Origin: Streptomyces lacrimifluminis
GTDB lineage: Bacteria; Actinomycetota; Actinomycetes; Streptomycetales; Streptomycetaceae
Direction: 5' to 3'
Assembly: GCF_014646095.1 (NCBI RefSeq)
Contig: NZ_BMMU01000011.1
Coordinates: forward strand, 186,001-250,000
Length of the DNA stretch: 64,000 nucleotides
The translations under genes were made by a program, and so were the position numbers. The notes under the pieces were generated by a model, which had not been told where the DNA came from, did no database searches, and saw only the letters and a list, made by a program, of their open reading frames with translations. Below are positions 53,236 to 61,995 of this stretch, piece by piece (position 1 is the stretch's first letter; each line of letters opens with the position of its first letter).

Positions 53236-54519
53236 ATGACCGTGATCCAGGAGGCCGCCGCAGACACCGAGGCGCGGATCCTCGGCCTGTACCGGGCTCA
53301 TCTGAGCAAGGGCCGGGCCACCCTCGCCGAACTCTTCGGCAGCCACATGGAGGTGGCGTCCGAAGGCGCCTGGCTCACCGCGAGCGACGGTGAGCGCTTC
53401 CTCAACGCGGGCGGCTACGGCGTGTTCATCATGGGCGCCCGCCATCCGATCGTGATGGAGGAGGTGGAGCGCCAGCTGCGTACCCACCCCACCGCCACCC
53501 GCATCCTGCTCGAACCCACCGTGGCCCTCGCCGCCGAGGCCCTCGTCTCCGTGCTGCCCGAGGGCCTGGACCGCGTGCACTTCGCGCTGAGCGGGGCGGA
53601 GGCGGTCGAGACCGGCCTCAAGCTGGCCCGCGCGAACGGCTACAAGCGGACCGTCTCGATGAACGGCGGTTACCACGGCAAGACGCTGGGCGCGCTGTCC
53701 GCCACCGCGAAGGAGGTCTACCAGCGGCCGTTCCGGCCCCTGATACCCGACTTCCTGCACCTGCCGTTCGGCGACGCGGACGCCCTGGAGGCGGAGCTCT
53801 CCGCCCACCCCGGCGAGGTCTGCGTCATCCTCGAACCCGTCCAGGGCGAGGGCGGCGTCATCATTCCGCCCAAGGGCTATCTCAAGCGCGTCGAGGAACT
53901 GGTCCGAGCCCACGACGGGTTCCTGATTCTCGACGAGGTCCAGTCCGGTTTCGGCCGGCTCGGTGAGTGGTGGGGTGCGGACATCGAGGGGGTGGTGCCC
54001 GACGTGCTGCTCGCGGGCAAGGCGCTCGGCGGCGGTGTGCTGCCGGTCTCCGCGGCCGTGGCGACCCGCAAGGCGTTCCGCCCCTTCGACAAGGACCCGT
54101 ACGTCCACACGGCGACCTTCTCCGGCCAGCCGGTGCTGATGGCCGCGGTGCGCGGGGCGATCCGGGCCGTCAAGGAGGAACGGCTGATCACCCGGGCCAC
54201 CGACCTGGGGGCGGCGCTGCTGCCCCGCATCTCGGAGATCGCGTACCGCAACATCCCCGAACTGGTCGTGGAGGTGCGCGGTCAGGGCCTGCTCATCGGG
54301 ATCGAGCTGGTCGAGGCCGGTCTCGCCGGCGAGCTGCTGATCGAGCTCTTCAACCACGGAGTGGTCGCCAACCACTCCATGAACGGCAGCTCGGTGGTGC
54401 GGTTCACGCCGCCCGCCGTGCTGAGCGACACCGATGTGGAGTTCCTCCTCAACTCCTTCGACCTGGCCACCCGCGATCTGGTGCGGGGCGCGGCCACCAT
54501 GCCGAAAGGCGGTAACTGA
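53236..54519 (+). CDS. Class III PLP-dependent aminotransferase
   Basis: A 427-residue fold-type I aminotransferase: SGAEAVETGLKLARANGYKR and NGGYHGKTLGALSATAK bind the cofactor phosphate, LDEVQSGFGR carries Asp233 that contacts the pyridine nitrogen, and Lys262 (LLAGKALGGG) forms the Schiff base. Class III enzymes aminate omega-amines and aldehydes. After the ALDH-type reductase it would turn a fatty aldehyde into an alkylamine, replacing the valine decarboxylase route of valanimycin. ATG at 53236 with GGAG upstream; stop is 2 bp from the next gene. Confidence 0.92.
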   Translation: MTVIQEAAADTEARILGLYRAHLSKGRATLAELFGSHMEVASEGAWLTASDGERFLNAGGYGVFIMGARHPIVMEEVERQLRTHPTATRILLEPTVALAAEALVSVLPEGLDRVHFALSGAEAVETGLKLARANGYKRTVSMNGGYHGKTLGALSATAKEVYQRPFRPLIPDFLHLPFGDADALEAELSAHPGEVCVILEPVQGEGGVIIPPKGYLKRVEELVRAHDGFLILDEVQSGFGRLGEWWGADIEGVVPDVLLAGKALGGGVLPVSAAVATRKAFRPFDKDPYVHTATFSGQPVLMAAVRGAIRAVKEERLITRATDLGAALLPRISEIAYRNIPELVVEVRGQGLLIGIELVEAGLAGELLIELFNHGVVANHSMNGSSVVRFTPPAVLSDTDVEFLLNSFDLATRDLVRGAATMPKGGN

Positions 54520-54521
54520 TC

Positions 54522-55004
54522 GTGCGGCACGTCGAACTGGATGCACTGATACCCGCGGAGCAGGCCGACACGGTCTACGACTCCGTACGGCGCTGGGAGC
54601 GGTACCCGGACCTGGCGCCCCATGTGAACGCGACCACCGTGCACGCCACCTACCCCGACGAGAACGCCAGTTCCAGCTGGGAGCTGCATTTCCGCAGCGG
54701 TCTGCTCCGCTGGACCGAGTCCGACGTCTTCGTGCCGGAGCGGGGTGAGATCCGCTTCGAGCAGACCGACGGCGACTTCGACTCCTTCACCGGCACCTGG
54801 ACCCTGGTCCAGCAGGGCGCCGATGTCTCCGTGCGGTTCGCGGCCGACTTCGACTTCGGTATCCCGAGCCTGGAGGGAATCCTCGACCCGATCGCCGAGC
54901 GGGTCATCAAGGAGACCGTCGCCTGGGCGCTGGCCGGGCTGTTCCCCGCCGTGCGGCTGTCGGGCGGCGTGGAGCTCATCACGCCCGCCGCCGTGGGGAG
55001 CTGA
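54522..55004 (+). CDS. SRPBCC (START-like) family protein
   Basis: A 160-residue helix-grip protein with the SRPBCC pattern (VELDALIPAEQADTVYDSVR, RWERYPDLAPHVNATTVHAT, FTGTWTLVQQGADVSVRFAADF). The family includes polyketide cyclases/aromatases and lipid-binding proteins with a deep hydrophobic pocket. Here it could hold the alkyl chain during azoxy formation. GTG at 54522, 2 bp after the aminotransferase stop, so translation is coupled. Confidence 0.87.
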   Translation: MRHVELDALIPAEQADTVYDSVRRWERYPDLAPHVNATTVHATYPDENASSSWELHFRSGLLRWTESDVFVPERGEIRFEQTDGDFDSFTGTWTLVQQGADVSVRFAADFDFGIPSLEGILDPIAERVIKETVAWALAGLFPAVRLSGGVELITPAAVGS

Positions 55005-55010
55005 CCGGCC

Positions 55011-55565
55011 ATGGACCAGGCGAACCCCTTCGAGACACCACGGACGTACTCGCTGCACCGAGCCGAGTACCTGGTGGGTCTCGCCGTCACCACGGGGCTG
55101 ATCATCGCCCACTTCGGGGAGATCCGCTGGCTGCCGGCCATCGCGCTCTTCCTCTACATCGACCTCATCGGCTACATCCCGGGCGCCATCGCCTTCAAGC
55201 GCGCCGGTGGCCGGCCGATCCACAAGGCGTACTACGTCCTCTACAACACGATGCACAGTCTCATCACGCAGGGCGCGGTGGCCGCGCTGTGGTGCTGGCT
55301 GGTGAAGCCCGAGTGGGCGCTGCTGGTGCTGCCCTTCCATCTCTTCGGTGACCGCGGGCTGTTCGGCAACTTCATGAAATCGTTCGCGCTGCCCTTCGAG
55401 CCGGTGCGCCAGCCCGGCTATCTGCGGCTCCTCGACGACCTGGGGATCGCCCACCCCAAGCCGGCCGGGCACGCCATGGACCCGGTTCCGGTCGGTCACG
55501 TTCCCGCACCCCGGGTCCGCCAGGAGCGCCAGGAGCACCAGGAGCGCCAGGAGGCCGTGCGATGA
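55011..55565 (+). CDS. Small integral membrane protein, candidate N-N bond-forming enzyme (VlmO-like)
   Basis: A 184-residue protein with four hydrophobic segments (YLVGLAVTTGLIIAHFG, WLPAIALFLYIDLIGYIPGA, HSLITQGAVAALWCWLV, LLVLPFHLFGDRGLFG) and conserved-looking His/Asp/Tyr residues within them (YIDLIGY, HSL, FHLFGDRG). In valanimycin synthesis the membrane protein VlmO rearranges O-seryl-hydroxylamine into an N-N-bonded hydrazine; being next to the VlmB-like diiron gene, this protein is the candidate. That assignment is inference from context and topology. The C-terminus is a Gln-Glu-Arg repeat. It overlaps the flavin reductase by 4 bp. Confidence 0.7.
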   Translation: MDQANPFETPRTYSLHRAEYLVGLAVTTGLIIAHFGEIRWLPAIALFLYIDLIGYIPGAIAFKRAGGRPIHKAYYVLYNTMHSLITQGAVAALWCWLVKPEWALLVLPFHLFGDRGLFGNFMKSFALPFEPVRQPGYLRLLDDLGIAHPKPAGHAMDPVPVGHVPAPRVRQERQEHQERQEAVR

Positions 55566-56116
55566 GCACCGTCACCCAGGTGCGCAGCGCACGCCGTCCG
55601 GTGCGGCAGGACCCGGCGGAGCGCCGCCGGGCGCTGTACCACCTGGCGTCGCCCGTCTCCGTGCTGACCGTGGGCCACGAGGGCACCGCGCACGGTACGA
55701 CCGCGAGCACGGTCACGCTGGTGTCCCGGGTTCCCCTGCTGGTCGGGGTGGTCCTCGGGGCCGACTCGTCCTTCGCCCGGCTCGCGGCGGCCGAGGGCCG
55801 GTTCGCGATCAACGTACTCGGCGGTGAACAGGCCGATGTGGCACGGCACTTCGCGGACCGAGCGCGCCTCGCGGGTGACGGGCAGTTCGCGGGGCTCGCG
55901 TGGACGGCCGACTCGTACGCCCACGCCCCGCTGATCGCCGGCGCGCTCGCGCACTACACCTGCCGGTTCCACTCCGCGCACTCGACGGGTGACAGCGAGC
56001 TGCTGCTCGGCTACGTCGTCCGCGCGACCGCCGGTGACGGGCCGCCCCTGCTCAGCCATGCCGGCCGTCTGTTCACCGGTTCCCTGCACCCCGCGAAGGA
56101 GACATCGGCGTCATGA
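55562..56116 (+). CDS. Flavin reductase (VlmR-like)
   Basis: A 184-residue flavin reductase-domain protein (LASPVSVLTVGHEGTAHGTTAS, FAINVLGGEQADVARHFADR, AHYTCRFHSAHSTGDSELLLG), which uses NAD(P)H to supply free reduced FMN/FAD. Two-component amine N-hydroxylases need such a partner, as VlmR does for VlmH. It overlaps genes on both sides by 4 bp, so it is fully coupled in the operon. Confidence 0.9.
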   Translation: MSTVTQVRSARRPVRQDPAERRRALYHLASPVSVLTVGHEGTAHGTTASTVTLVSRVPLLVGVVLGADSSFARLAAAEGRFAINVLGGEQADVARHFADRARLAGDGQFAGLAWTADSYAHAPLIAGALAHYTCRFHSAHSTGDSELLLGYVVRATAGDGPPLLSHAGRLFTGSLHPAKETSAS

Positions 56117-57096
56117 CCGGTTCTGTGGCCCCCGAGGCCGACTGGGAAAAGGCTCCCGGCCTGCTCGACGGCGCGAAGGAGCTCACGCTCGGCCCCGAGG
56201 AGTGCAACCTCGCCTACTGGTTCACCTCGGTGGCGCAGGGCACGCTGCGCGACCGGGGCGAGACAGGTCACCACGTGGACGCCACCGTGCCCGAGTTCCT
56301 GCGGGAGCCCGGTCCGCTGCGCGACGCGCTGGTCCTGGAGTTCGGTTTCCGCGGCCTGTCCGAGGAGATCGCGACCCGGCTGCTCGGTCACTACGTGGCC
56401 ATTGCGCCAGGCGTACCCGAACTGGAGTTCTACGCAACTCAGTTGATCGACGAGGCACGGCACGCCCGCGTCTTCCGCAACCATCTGGTCGAGCTGGGCA
56501 TCCCCGCGGACACCCTGCTCGCGGACATCGACGACATGGCCCGGGACTACCGCAAGCGGGTCCTGGACCCGGTGGTCGACTTCACCCTCGACATCGTCCG
56601 TGACCAGGCCGACTTCCCGGGCGGAGTCGCCGTGTTCGCCATCGTCATCGAGGGCGTGCTCGCCCCGGCCGCCGAGCTGAGCGAACGCAAGTGGACTCCC
56701 CTGTCCCCCGCCACCGGTGAGATCTCCCGCGGCACCGCCATCGACGAGATCCGCCACCTCACCGTGGCCAGCACGATCCTGCGCGACCACGTGGCCCGTT
56801 TCCCCGAGTACCGCCCGCGCCTCCTGGAGATCCTGCGGGCCGGGGTGCGGCTCTGGGACGAGATCCCCGACCGCGAGTTCGTCATCCACCGTGAGGAACT
56901 CTTCCAGCAGGGCATGGCCCAGCACGCCGAGCGCATCGGCGACTACGAGATCTGGCCCGGCGTACGGATGCTCGACACCACCCCGGAGCAGCGCTACGAC
57001 ATGGCGGAGCAGTGGACGGACGAGATGGCCGAGTCCCGTATGGCGTACATGGGCCTGCCCCTGGAGGTCCTGAGCAGTCCCGGGGCCGACACGTGA
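56113..57096 (+). CDS. Ferritin-like diiron oxygenase (VlmB-like, azoxy-forming candidate)
   Basis: A 327-residue helical diiron enzyme. The metal ligands are visible as Glu84/85 (LSEEI), Glu114-x-x-His117 (DEARHARVF), Glu180 (VIEGVL) and Glu212-x-x-His215 (DEIRHLTVA), the two-fold E...ExxH pattern of ribonucleotide-reductase-like oxygenases. In valanimycin synthesis the non-haem diiron enzyme VlmB oxidises the N-N hydrazine by four electrons to the azoxy group; position next to the membrane protein and flavin reductase supports the same function. Overlaps neighbours by 4 bp on each side. Confidence 0.88.
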   Translation: MTGSVAPEADWEKAPGLLDGAKELTLGPEECNLAYWFTSVAQGTLRDRGETGHHVDATVPEFLREPGPLRDALVLEFGFRGLSEEIATRLLGHYVAIAPGVPELEFYATQLIDEARHARVFRNHLVELGIPADTLLADIDDMARDYRKRVLDPVVDFTLDIVRDQADFPGGVAVFAIVIEGVLAPAAELSERKWTPLSPATGEISRGTAIDEIRHLTVASTILRDHVARFPEYRPRLLEILRAGVRLWDEIPDREFVIHREELFQQGMAQHAERIGDYEIWPGVRMLDTTPEQRYDMAEQWTDEMAESRMAYMGLPLEVLSSPGADT

Positions 57097-58115
57097 GCGG
57101 TGGCGCGGCCGTGCTCGGGCGGGCGGCCGTGGTCGACGGGATCGGGGGGTACGTGCCCCCGGAACTGGTGACCAACGACGATCTGGCACAGCGTCTGGAC
57201 ACCTCCGACGCCTGGATCCGGTCGCGCACCGGCATCGCCGAGCGGTACGTGGTGTCGCCCGGCACCGCCACCTCCGACCTGGCCGTGGAGGCCGGCCTGC
57301 GCGCGCTGAAGTCGGCGGGCGACGGCCGGGTGGACGCGGTCGTCCTGGCCACCACCACACCCGACCAGCCCTGTCCCGGTACCGCCCCGCAGGTGGCGGC
57401 CCGGCTCGGTCTCGGCCAGGTCGCCGCGTTCGACGTGGCCGCTGTCTGCTCCGGCTTCCTGTACGGCCTGGCCGCCGCTTCCGGACTGATCGCCGCCAAC
57501 ATCGCCGACCGTGTCCTGCTCATCGCGGCCGACGCGTTCACCACGATCGTCAACCCGGCAGACCGCACCACCGCGGTGATCTTCGCGGACGGGGCGGGCG
57601 CGGTGGTCCTGCGGGCCGGCGCGGCGTCCGAGGCGGGTGCGCTCGGACCACTGGTCCTCGGCAGCGACGGCGAGCTGAGCCATCTCATCGAGGTGCCGGC
57701 CGGCGGTTCGCGGCAGCGCTCGGCCGGTCCCCCGGCCGATCCGGACGACCAGTACTTCCGGATGCTGGGCCGCGACACCTACCGGCACGCCGTGGAACGG
57801 ATGACGAGCGCGTCGACGCAAGCGGCGGAGCTGGCCGGCTGGCGCCTCGACGACATCGACCGGTTCGCGGCGCATCAGGCGAACGCCCGCATCCTCACCT
57901 CGGTCGCGGAGCGTCTCGCCGTCCCGGCCGAGCGGCAGCTCAGCAACATCGAACAGGTCGGCAATACCGGCGCCGCCTCGATCCCGCTGCTGCTCGCGCA
58001 GGCGGCCTCCGACGGCAGGCTGAGGGCGGGACACCGGGTGCTGCTCACCGCGTTCGGCGGAGGGCTGTCATGGGGTGCGACCACCCTGGTCTGGCCCGAG
58101 GTGCACTCGGTCTGA
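57093..58115 (+). CDS. Beta-ketoacyl-ACP synthase III (FabH-like)
   Basis: A 340-residue KASIII with catalytic Cys119 (VAAVCSGFLYG), histidine in HQANARIL and asparagine in NTGAAS. It would start a dedicated fatty chain by condensing an acyl-CoA with malonyl-ACP. The GTG at 57093 overlaps the diiron gene stop (GTGA), which fixes the start. Followed by ACP and KASII, it forms a private type II fatty acid/polyketide initiation set in the cluster. Confidence 0.92.
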   Translation: MSGGAAVLGRAAVVDGIGGYVPPELVTNDDLAQRLDTSDAWIRSRTGIAERYVVSPGTATSDLAVEAGLRALKSAGDGRVDAVVLATTTPDQPCPGTAPQVAARLGLGQVAAFDVAAVCSGFLYGLAAASGLIAANIADRVLLIAADAFTTIVNPADRTTAVIFADGAGAVVLRAGAASEAGALGPLVLGSDGELSHLIEVPAGGSRQRSAGPPADPDDQYFRMLGRDTYRHAVERMTSASTQAAELAGWRLDDIDRFAAHQANARILTSVAERLAVPAERQLSNIEQVGNTGAASIPLLLAQAASDGRLRAGHRVLLTAFGGGLSWGATTLVWPEVHSV

Positions 58116-58203
58116 CCTCCCGTCACCGCCCGCCTCACCCCCGCCGGTCGTCCACCTTCCCGACCCTCTCGTCACCCGCATCACCCAACCGAAAGGAACC
58201 GTC

Positions 58204-58434
58204 ATGCTGGAGCAGCTCAAGGACATCCTGTCCAACAAGCTCAAGGTGTCGCCGGAGTCCATCACCCCGGAGGCCACCCGCGAGGACATCGAGCTGGATT
58301 CGCTGGCCGTGGTGGAACTCTCGTTGCTGCTCAAGTCCGAACTGGACCTGGACATCAGCGACGACGACCTCCTGGAGGCCGAAACCGTGGCCGACATGGT
58401 CCGGCTCATGGAGGAGCGGAGCGCGAAGGTCTGA
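58204..58434 (+). CDS. Acyl carrier protein
   Basis: A 76-residue carrier protein with the phosphopantetheine serine Ser33 in IELDSLAVVEL. AAAGGAA precedes ATG 58204. Its stop overlaps the start of the KASII gene (TGATG), so the pair is coupled. It probably carries the chain made by the neighbouring KASIII/KASII. Confidence 0.94.
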   Translation: MLEQLKDILSNKLKVSPESITPEATREDIELDSLAVVELSLLLKSELDLDISDDDLLEAETVADMVRLMEERSAKV

Positions 58435-59654
58435 TGGCCGGCATCGACATCGCCGTCACCGGACTCGGTCTGGTCACGCCGGGCGGCGTCGGGGTCGAGG
58501 CGAGCTGGGCGGCGGTCTGTGACGGCAGGCCCGCCGCCCGGCTCGATCCCACGCTGGCGGACAACCCGGTACGCATCTCCTGCCGGGTACCGGGTTTCGA
58601 CCCGGAACGCCTGCTGAGCGCCCGCCGGGCCCACCGTCTGGACCGGTTCGTACAGTTCGCGCTGGTAGCCGCGCACGAGGCGGTCGCCGACGCGGGCCTC
58701 GATCCGCAGACCTGGGACGGGGCACGCGTCGGAGTGGTCCTCGGCTGCGCCGACGGAGGTCCCGGCACGGTCGAGGAACAGCACCATGTGCTGCGGGAGC
58801 AGGGCGCGCACCGGGTGTCCCCGCTGCTGCTGCCCATGCAGCTGCCGAACATGCTGGCCGGTCAGACGGCCATCGAGTTCGGGGCCACCGGGCCCAACCT
58901 GGTGGTGGCCACCGCCTGCGCGTCGGGCGCCACCGCGATCGGAACGGCTCGGGACCTGCTCGCCCTGGGGCGCTGCGACATCGTCCTGGCGGGCGGCAGC
59001 GAGGCCATGATCACTCCCCTGGTCATGGCGGGCTTCGCCCAGATGGGCGCGCTGTCCCGCAGGGAGGACGACCCGGCCACCGCGTCGCGGCCGTTCGACA
59101 TCGACCGGGACGGGTTCGTCGCCGGGGAGGGCGCCGGGATCCTCGTCATGGAACGCGTCGAGGACGCCCGGGCCCGGGGTGCGCACATCCACGGCCGGAT
59201 CGTCGGTTACGGAGCCACCGCGGACGCCCACCACATGACGTCGCCGCATCCGGACGGCGCCGGCGTCGAGGCGGCGGTCCGCGCGGCCCTCGCCGACGCC
59301 GGCGCCGACCCGGACGACGTCCAGCACGTGAACGCCCACGGCACCTCCACCCCGCTGAACGATCTCGCCGAGGGCCGCATGATCCGCCGCACCCTCCAGG
59401 GAGATCCCCTGGTCACCTCCACGAAGGGAGTCACCGGCCATCTGCTGGGCGCGGCGGGCGCGGTGGAGGCGGCGTTCGCGCTGCTGAGCATCGAGCGCGA
59501 AATGGTGCCGCCGGTCGCCAACCTGTCCATCCCCGACCCCCGGATCGAAGTGAAACTGGCCCTCACCGCGACCTCCATGCCCATCGACCTGGCCCTCAGC
59601 AACTCGTGCGGTTTCGGTGGCCAGAACACCGTCCTGGCCCTCGCCCCCGCCTGA
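58434..59654 (+). CDS. Beta-ketoacyl-ACP synthase II (FabF-like)
   Basis: A 406-residue elongating KS with Cys162 (ATACASGATA), His in NAHGTSTPLND and His in TKGVTGHLLGAAGA, all intact. It extends the acyl chain on the cluster's ACP. ATG at 58434 overlaps the ACP stop. No ketoreductase or dehydratase gene is beside it, so those steps are borrowed from primary metabolism or from the PKS KR; FabI is encoded 2.3 kb to the right. Confidence 0.93.
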   Translation: MAGIDIAVTGLGLVTPGGVGVEASWAAVCDGRPAARLDPTLADNPVRISCRVPGFDPERLLSARRAHRLDRFVQFALVAAHEAVADAGLDPQTWDGARVGVVLGCADGGPGTVEEQHHVLREQGAHRVSPLLLPMQLPNMLAGQTAIEFGATGPNLVVATACASGATAIGTARDLLALGRCDIVLAGGSEAMITPLVMAGFAQMGALSRREDDPATASRPFDIDRDGFVAGEGAGILVMERVEDARARGAHIHGRIVGYGATADAHHMTSPHPDGAGVEAAVRAALADAGADPDDVQHVNAHGTSTPLNDLAEGRMIRRTLQGDPLVTSTKGVTGHLLGAAGAVEAAFALLSIEREMVPPVANLSIPDPRIEVKLALTATSMPIDLALSNSCGFGGQNTVLALAPA

Positions 59655-59858
59655 CATCCCGCGTACGGCGCACAGCACCTGAACGGCCACCGGGAGGCGG
59701 CCGGTCCGCACAGGCGGGGCGAACGGGCCCGTCCGGCGGACCGGCCGGACCGGCCGGGCGTGTCCTGACGCACCCGCTTCCTCCTGTTCCTTTGCGCGCT
59801 CCGTTCTCCGCGCGCCGCTTCCGCTTCCCCGTCCGTCCTGTCCCCACCCGGAGTCACC

Positions 59859-60592
59859 ATGCCCGAGAGCAGTTCTCCTCCGACGGAAGGCCGGCCGGGG
59901 CAGCTCGGCACCCGTCGCATCCTCTTCCTGCTCGTCGCGGCGGCCGCTCCGCTGTCCGCGACGGTCGGCACGGTGCCGCTCGCACGGGGCCGCCAACCGG
60001 TACGCCCGGGTGCTCGCCGAGGACGGGCTGGTGCCTTCGGCCCCGGGCGCCGAGCACCCCCGGCACCACTCCCCGCACCGGGCGGGCCTGGCCCAGAGCG
60101 CGCTGACGGCCATGGTCGTCGGGAGCTTCGCGGTCGCCGGCCTGGACCCGTACGCGGATCTCACCACCAGCATGCTGGGCCTCGGCACGCTGGGCATCGT
60201 CGTCCTCCAGGCGGTGGCCGCGGCAGCCGTCCTCGGGCTGCGGCTGCGGCACCGACTGCCGAAGGCGCACCTGTGGCGGGAGATCGTCGCACCGGTGCTC
60301 GGCCTCGCCGGACTCGTGGCCTCCGCGTGGCTGGTGACCGGCAATTTCGCCATGCTCACCGGTTCGCCCGATCCCCTGATCGCCTGATCGCCAGGCTGCC
60401 GTGGCTGCTGGTGGCGACCGCGGTGTTCGGTCTGGCGTACGCGGCCCGGCTGCGCCGGACCCACCCCGACCGCTACCAACGGCTCGGCACCCGTCACCTC
60501 ACCACGGCCGGCCCCGTCGCCCCGACCGTTGCCACGGCCGGACCCGATCCGGCGGCCGGAACCCCGACATCCACCGCCCGCCTCCTCGATCA
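59859..60592 (+). pseudogene. Remnant of an APC-family amino acid permease (internal deletion, frameshift)
   Basis: The N-terminus reads like an APC permease (GQLGTRRILFLLVAAAAPLS, ATVGTVPLA), but at about 59985 it jumps in another frame straight to the C-terminal third (NRYARVLAEDGLVPS, RAGLAQSALTAMVVGSFAVA, LGTLGIVVLQAVAAAAVLGL). At ~60385 a duplicated CTGATCGC shifts frame again before RLPWLLVATAVFGLAYAARL. About half the transporter is missing, so it cannot work. It sits inside the biosynthetic cluster between KASII and the seryl-tRNA synthetase. The 204 bp before it (59655-59858) hold no gene. Confidence 0.75.
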
Positions 60593-60609
60593 CTCCCCGG
60601 GAGACCGCC

Positions 60610-61896
60610 ATGCATGATCCACGTGAGCTGCTCGACGACGGGCCGGCCGCCGTGCGGCGGCTGGCCCGTCGTCGTCACGTCCTCGATCTGGAGGCCCTGT
60701 CCGAGGCCCTGAGCCGCCGGACCGGGGCCCAGGCCGAGGTGACCCGGCTGCGGACCGAGCTGAACCGGACCTCGCGCGGCGGCGCGCGGTCCGGTCCTCC
60801 CTCCGAGGAGGCCAAGGAGCGGGCACGCACGCTGCGCGCCGAGGTCCAGCGGGCCGAGGCGACGGCCAGAACCACGGGCCAGGACCTCACCGACCTGCTG
60901 CTCGGCATGCCCAACATCCCTCTGGACACGGTCCCGGACGGTGACTCCGAGAAGGAGGCGGTGGAGATACGCCGGGGCGGCCCGCCCCCGCGCGACTCCG
61001 CCGGCGCCCGCCACCACTCCGACCTCGGCGAGTCGCTCGCCGTCCTGGACTCCCCGGCCGCGGCCCGGCTCTCCGGTGCCCGCTTCAGCGTCGCCCGGGG
61101 TGCCGGGGCCCGTCTGGAGCGGGCCCTGGCCGACTTCTTCCTCGATCTGCACACGCGGGAGCACGGCTACACGGAGCACTCCGTGCCGTTCCTCGTCAGC
61201 CGGGACACCATGACGGGAACCGGCCAACTACCCAAATTCGAGGAGGACTTGTTCCGCACCCAGGTCGGCGATCGTGAACTGTTCCTGATCCCCACCGCCG
61301 AGGTCCCGCTCACCAACCTGCTCGCGGGACAGCTTGTCGACGCTCGCGAACTGCCGTATGCCTTCACCGCCCGCACGCCCTGTTTCCGCGCGGAGGCCGG
61401 GGCGTACGGCCGGGACACCCGGGGCATTCTGCGCCTGCACCAGTTCGAGAAGGTGGAGCTGGTGCGCGTGTGCGCCCCCGAGGACGCCCAGGCCGAGCTC
61501 GAACTGATGGTGGAGCACGCCGAGACGTGTCTGCGGCTCCTGGAACTCTCGTACCGTGTCGTCCTGTTGCCCGCCGGCGATCTGGGTTTCTCGGCACGGA
61601 TGACGTACGACATCGAGGTGTGGCTGCCCGGCATCGACGCCTACCGCGAGATCTCCTCGGTGTCCGACTGCGGCACCTTCCAGGCGCGTCGGGCCGACAT
61701 CCGCCACCGCACGCCGGACGGGCGCAAGGGCCCGGTGGCCACCCTCAACGGCTCGGCGCTGCCCGTCGGACGCACCGTCGCGGCACTCCTGGAACAGGGG
61801 CAGCAACCGGACGGTTCGGTCCTGCTCCCCCGCGCCCTCGCGCCCTACACCGGCTTCCGCCGCATTCTGCCGGGCGGGAGGACCAGCCCCGACTAG
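60610..61896 (+). CDS. Second seryl-tRNA synthetase, cluster-associated (VlmL-like)
   Basis: A 428-residue class II synthetase. The N-terminal coiled-coil arm that grips tRNA-Ser lies at residues ~30-100; the core has TAEVPLTNL, motif 2 CFRAEAGAYGRDTRGILRLHQFEKVE region, and motif 3 LNGSALPVGRT. In valanimycin and related azoxy pathways a dedicated seryl-tRNA synthetase (VlmL) feeds seryl-tRNA to a transferase that seryls the alkylhydroxylamine. Its presence among N-oxygenase genes strongly suggests this use rather than housekeeping or resistance. ATG at 60610. Confidence 0.94.
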   Translation: MHDPRELLDDGPAAVRRLARRRHVLDLEALSEALSRRTGAQAEVTRLRTELNRTSRGGARSGPPSEEAKERARTLRAEVQRAEATARTTGQDLTDLLLGMPNIPLDTVPDGDSEKEAVEIRRGGPPPRDSAGARHHSDLGESLAVLDSPAAARLSGARFSVARGAGARLERALADFFLDLHTREHGYTEHSVPFLVSRDTMTGTGQLPKFEEDLFRTQVGDRELFLIPTAEVPLTNLLAGQLVDARELPYAFTARTPCFRAEAGAYGRDTRGILRLHQFEKVELVRVCAPEDAQAELELMVEHAETCLRLLELSYRVVLLPAGDLGFSARMTYDIEVWLPGIDAYREISSVSDCGTFQARRADIRHRTPDGRKGPVATLNGSALPVGRTVAALLEQGQQPDGSVLLPRALAPYTGFRRILPGGRTSPD

Positions 61897-61928
61897 GACG
61901 ACGGGGTCGACCCCCAGGGGCGGGGACA

Positions 61929-61977
61929 GCGACAGGGGCGGGAGCTGGGGTGTGGACCCGGCTCCCGCCCCTGTCGC
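61929..61977. terminator. Bidirectional terminator, perfect 17-bp stem
   Basis: Bases 61929-61945 pair perfectly with 61961-61977 around a 15-base loop. It divides the convergent seryl-tRNA synthetase and FabI genes. Confidence 0.9.
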
Positions 61978-61995
61978 ATGTCTCGTGGACCGGGC

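Noticed and set aside
60610..61896. The seryl-tRNA synthetase as the housekeeping enzyme
   Set aside because: It lies within an operon of biosynthetic genes and beside N-oxygenase genes; a chromosomal housekeeping serS would not be expected here, although I cannot see the rest of the genome to confirm a second copy.
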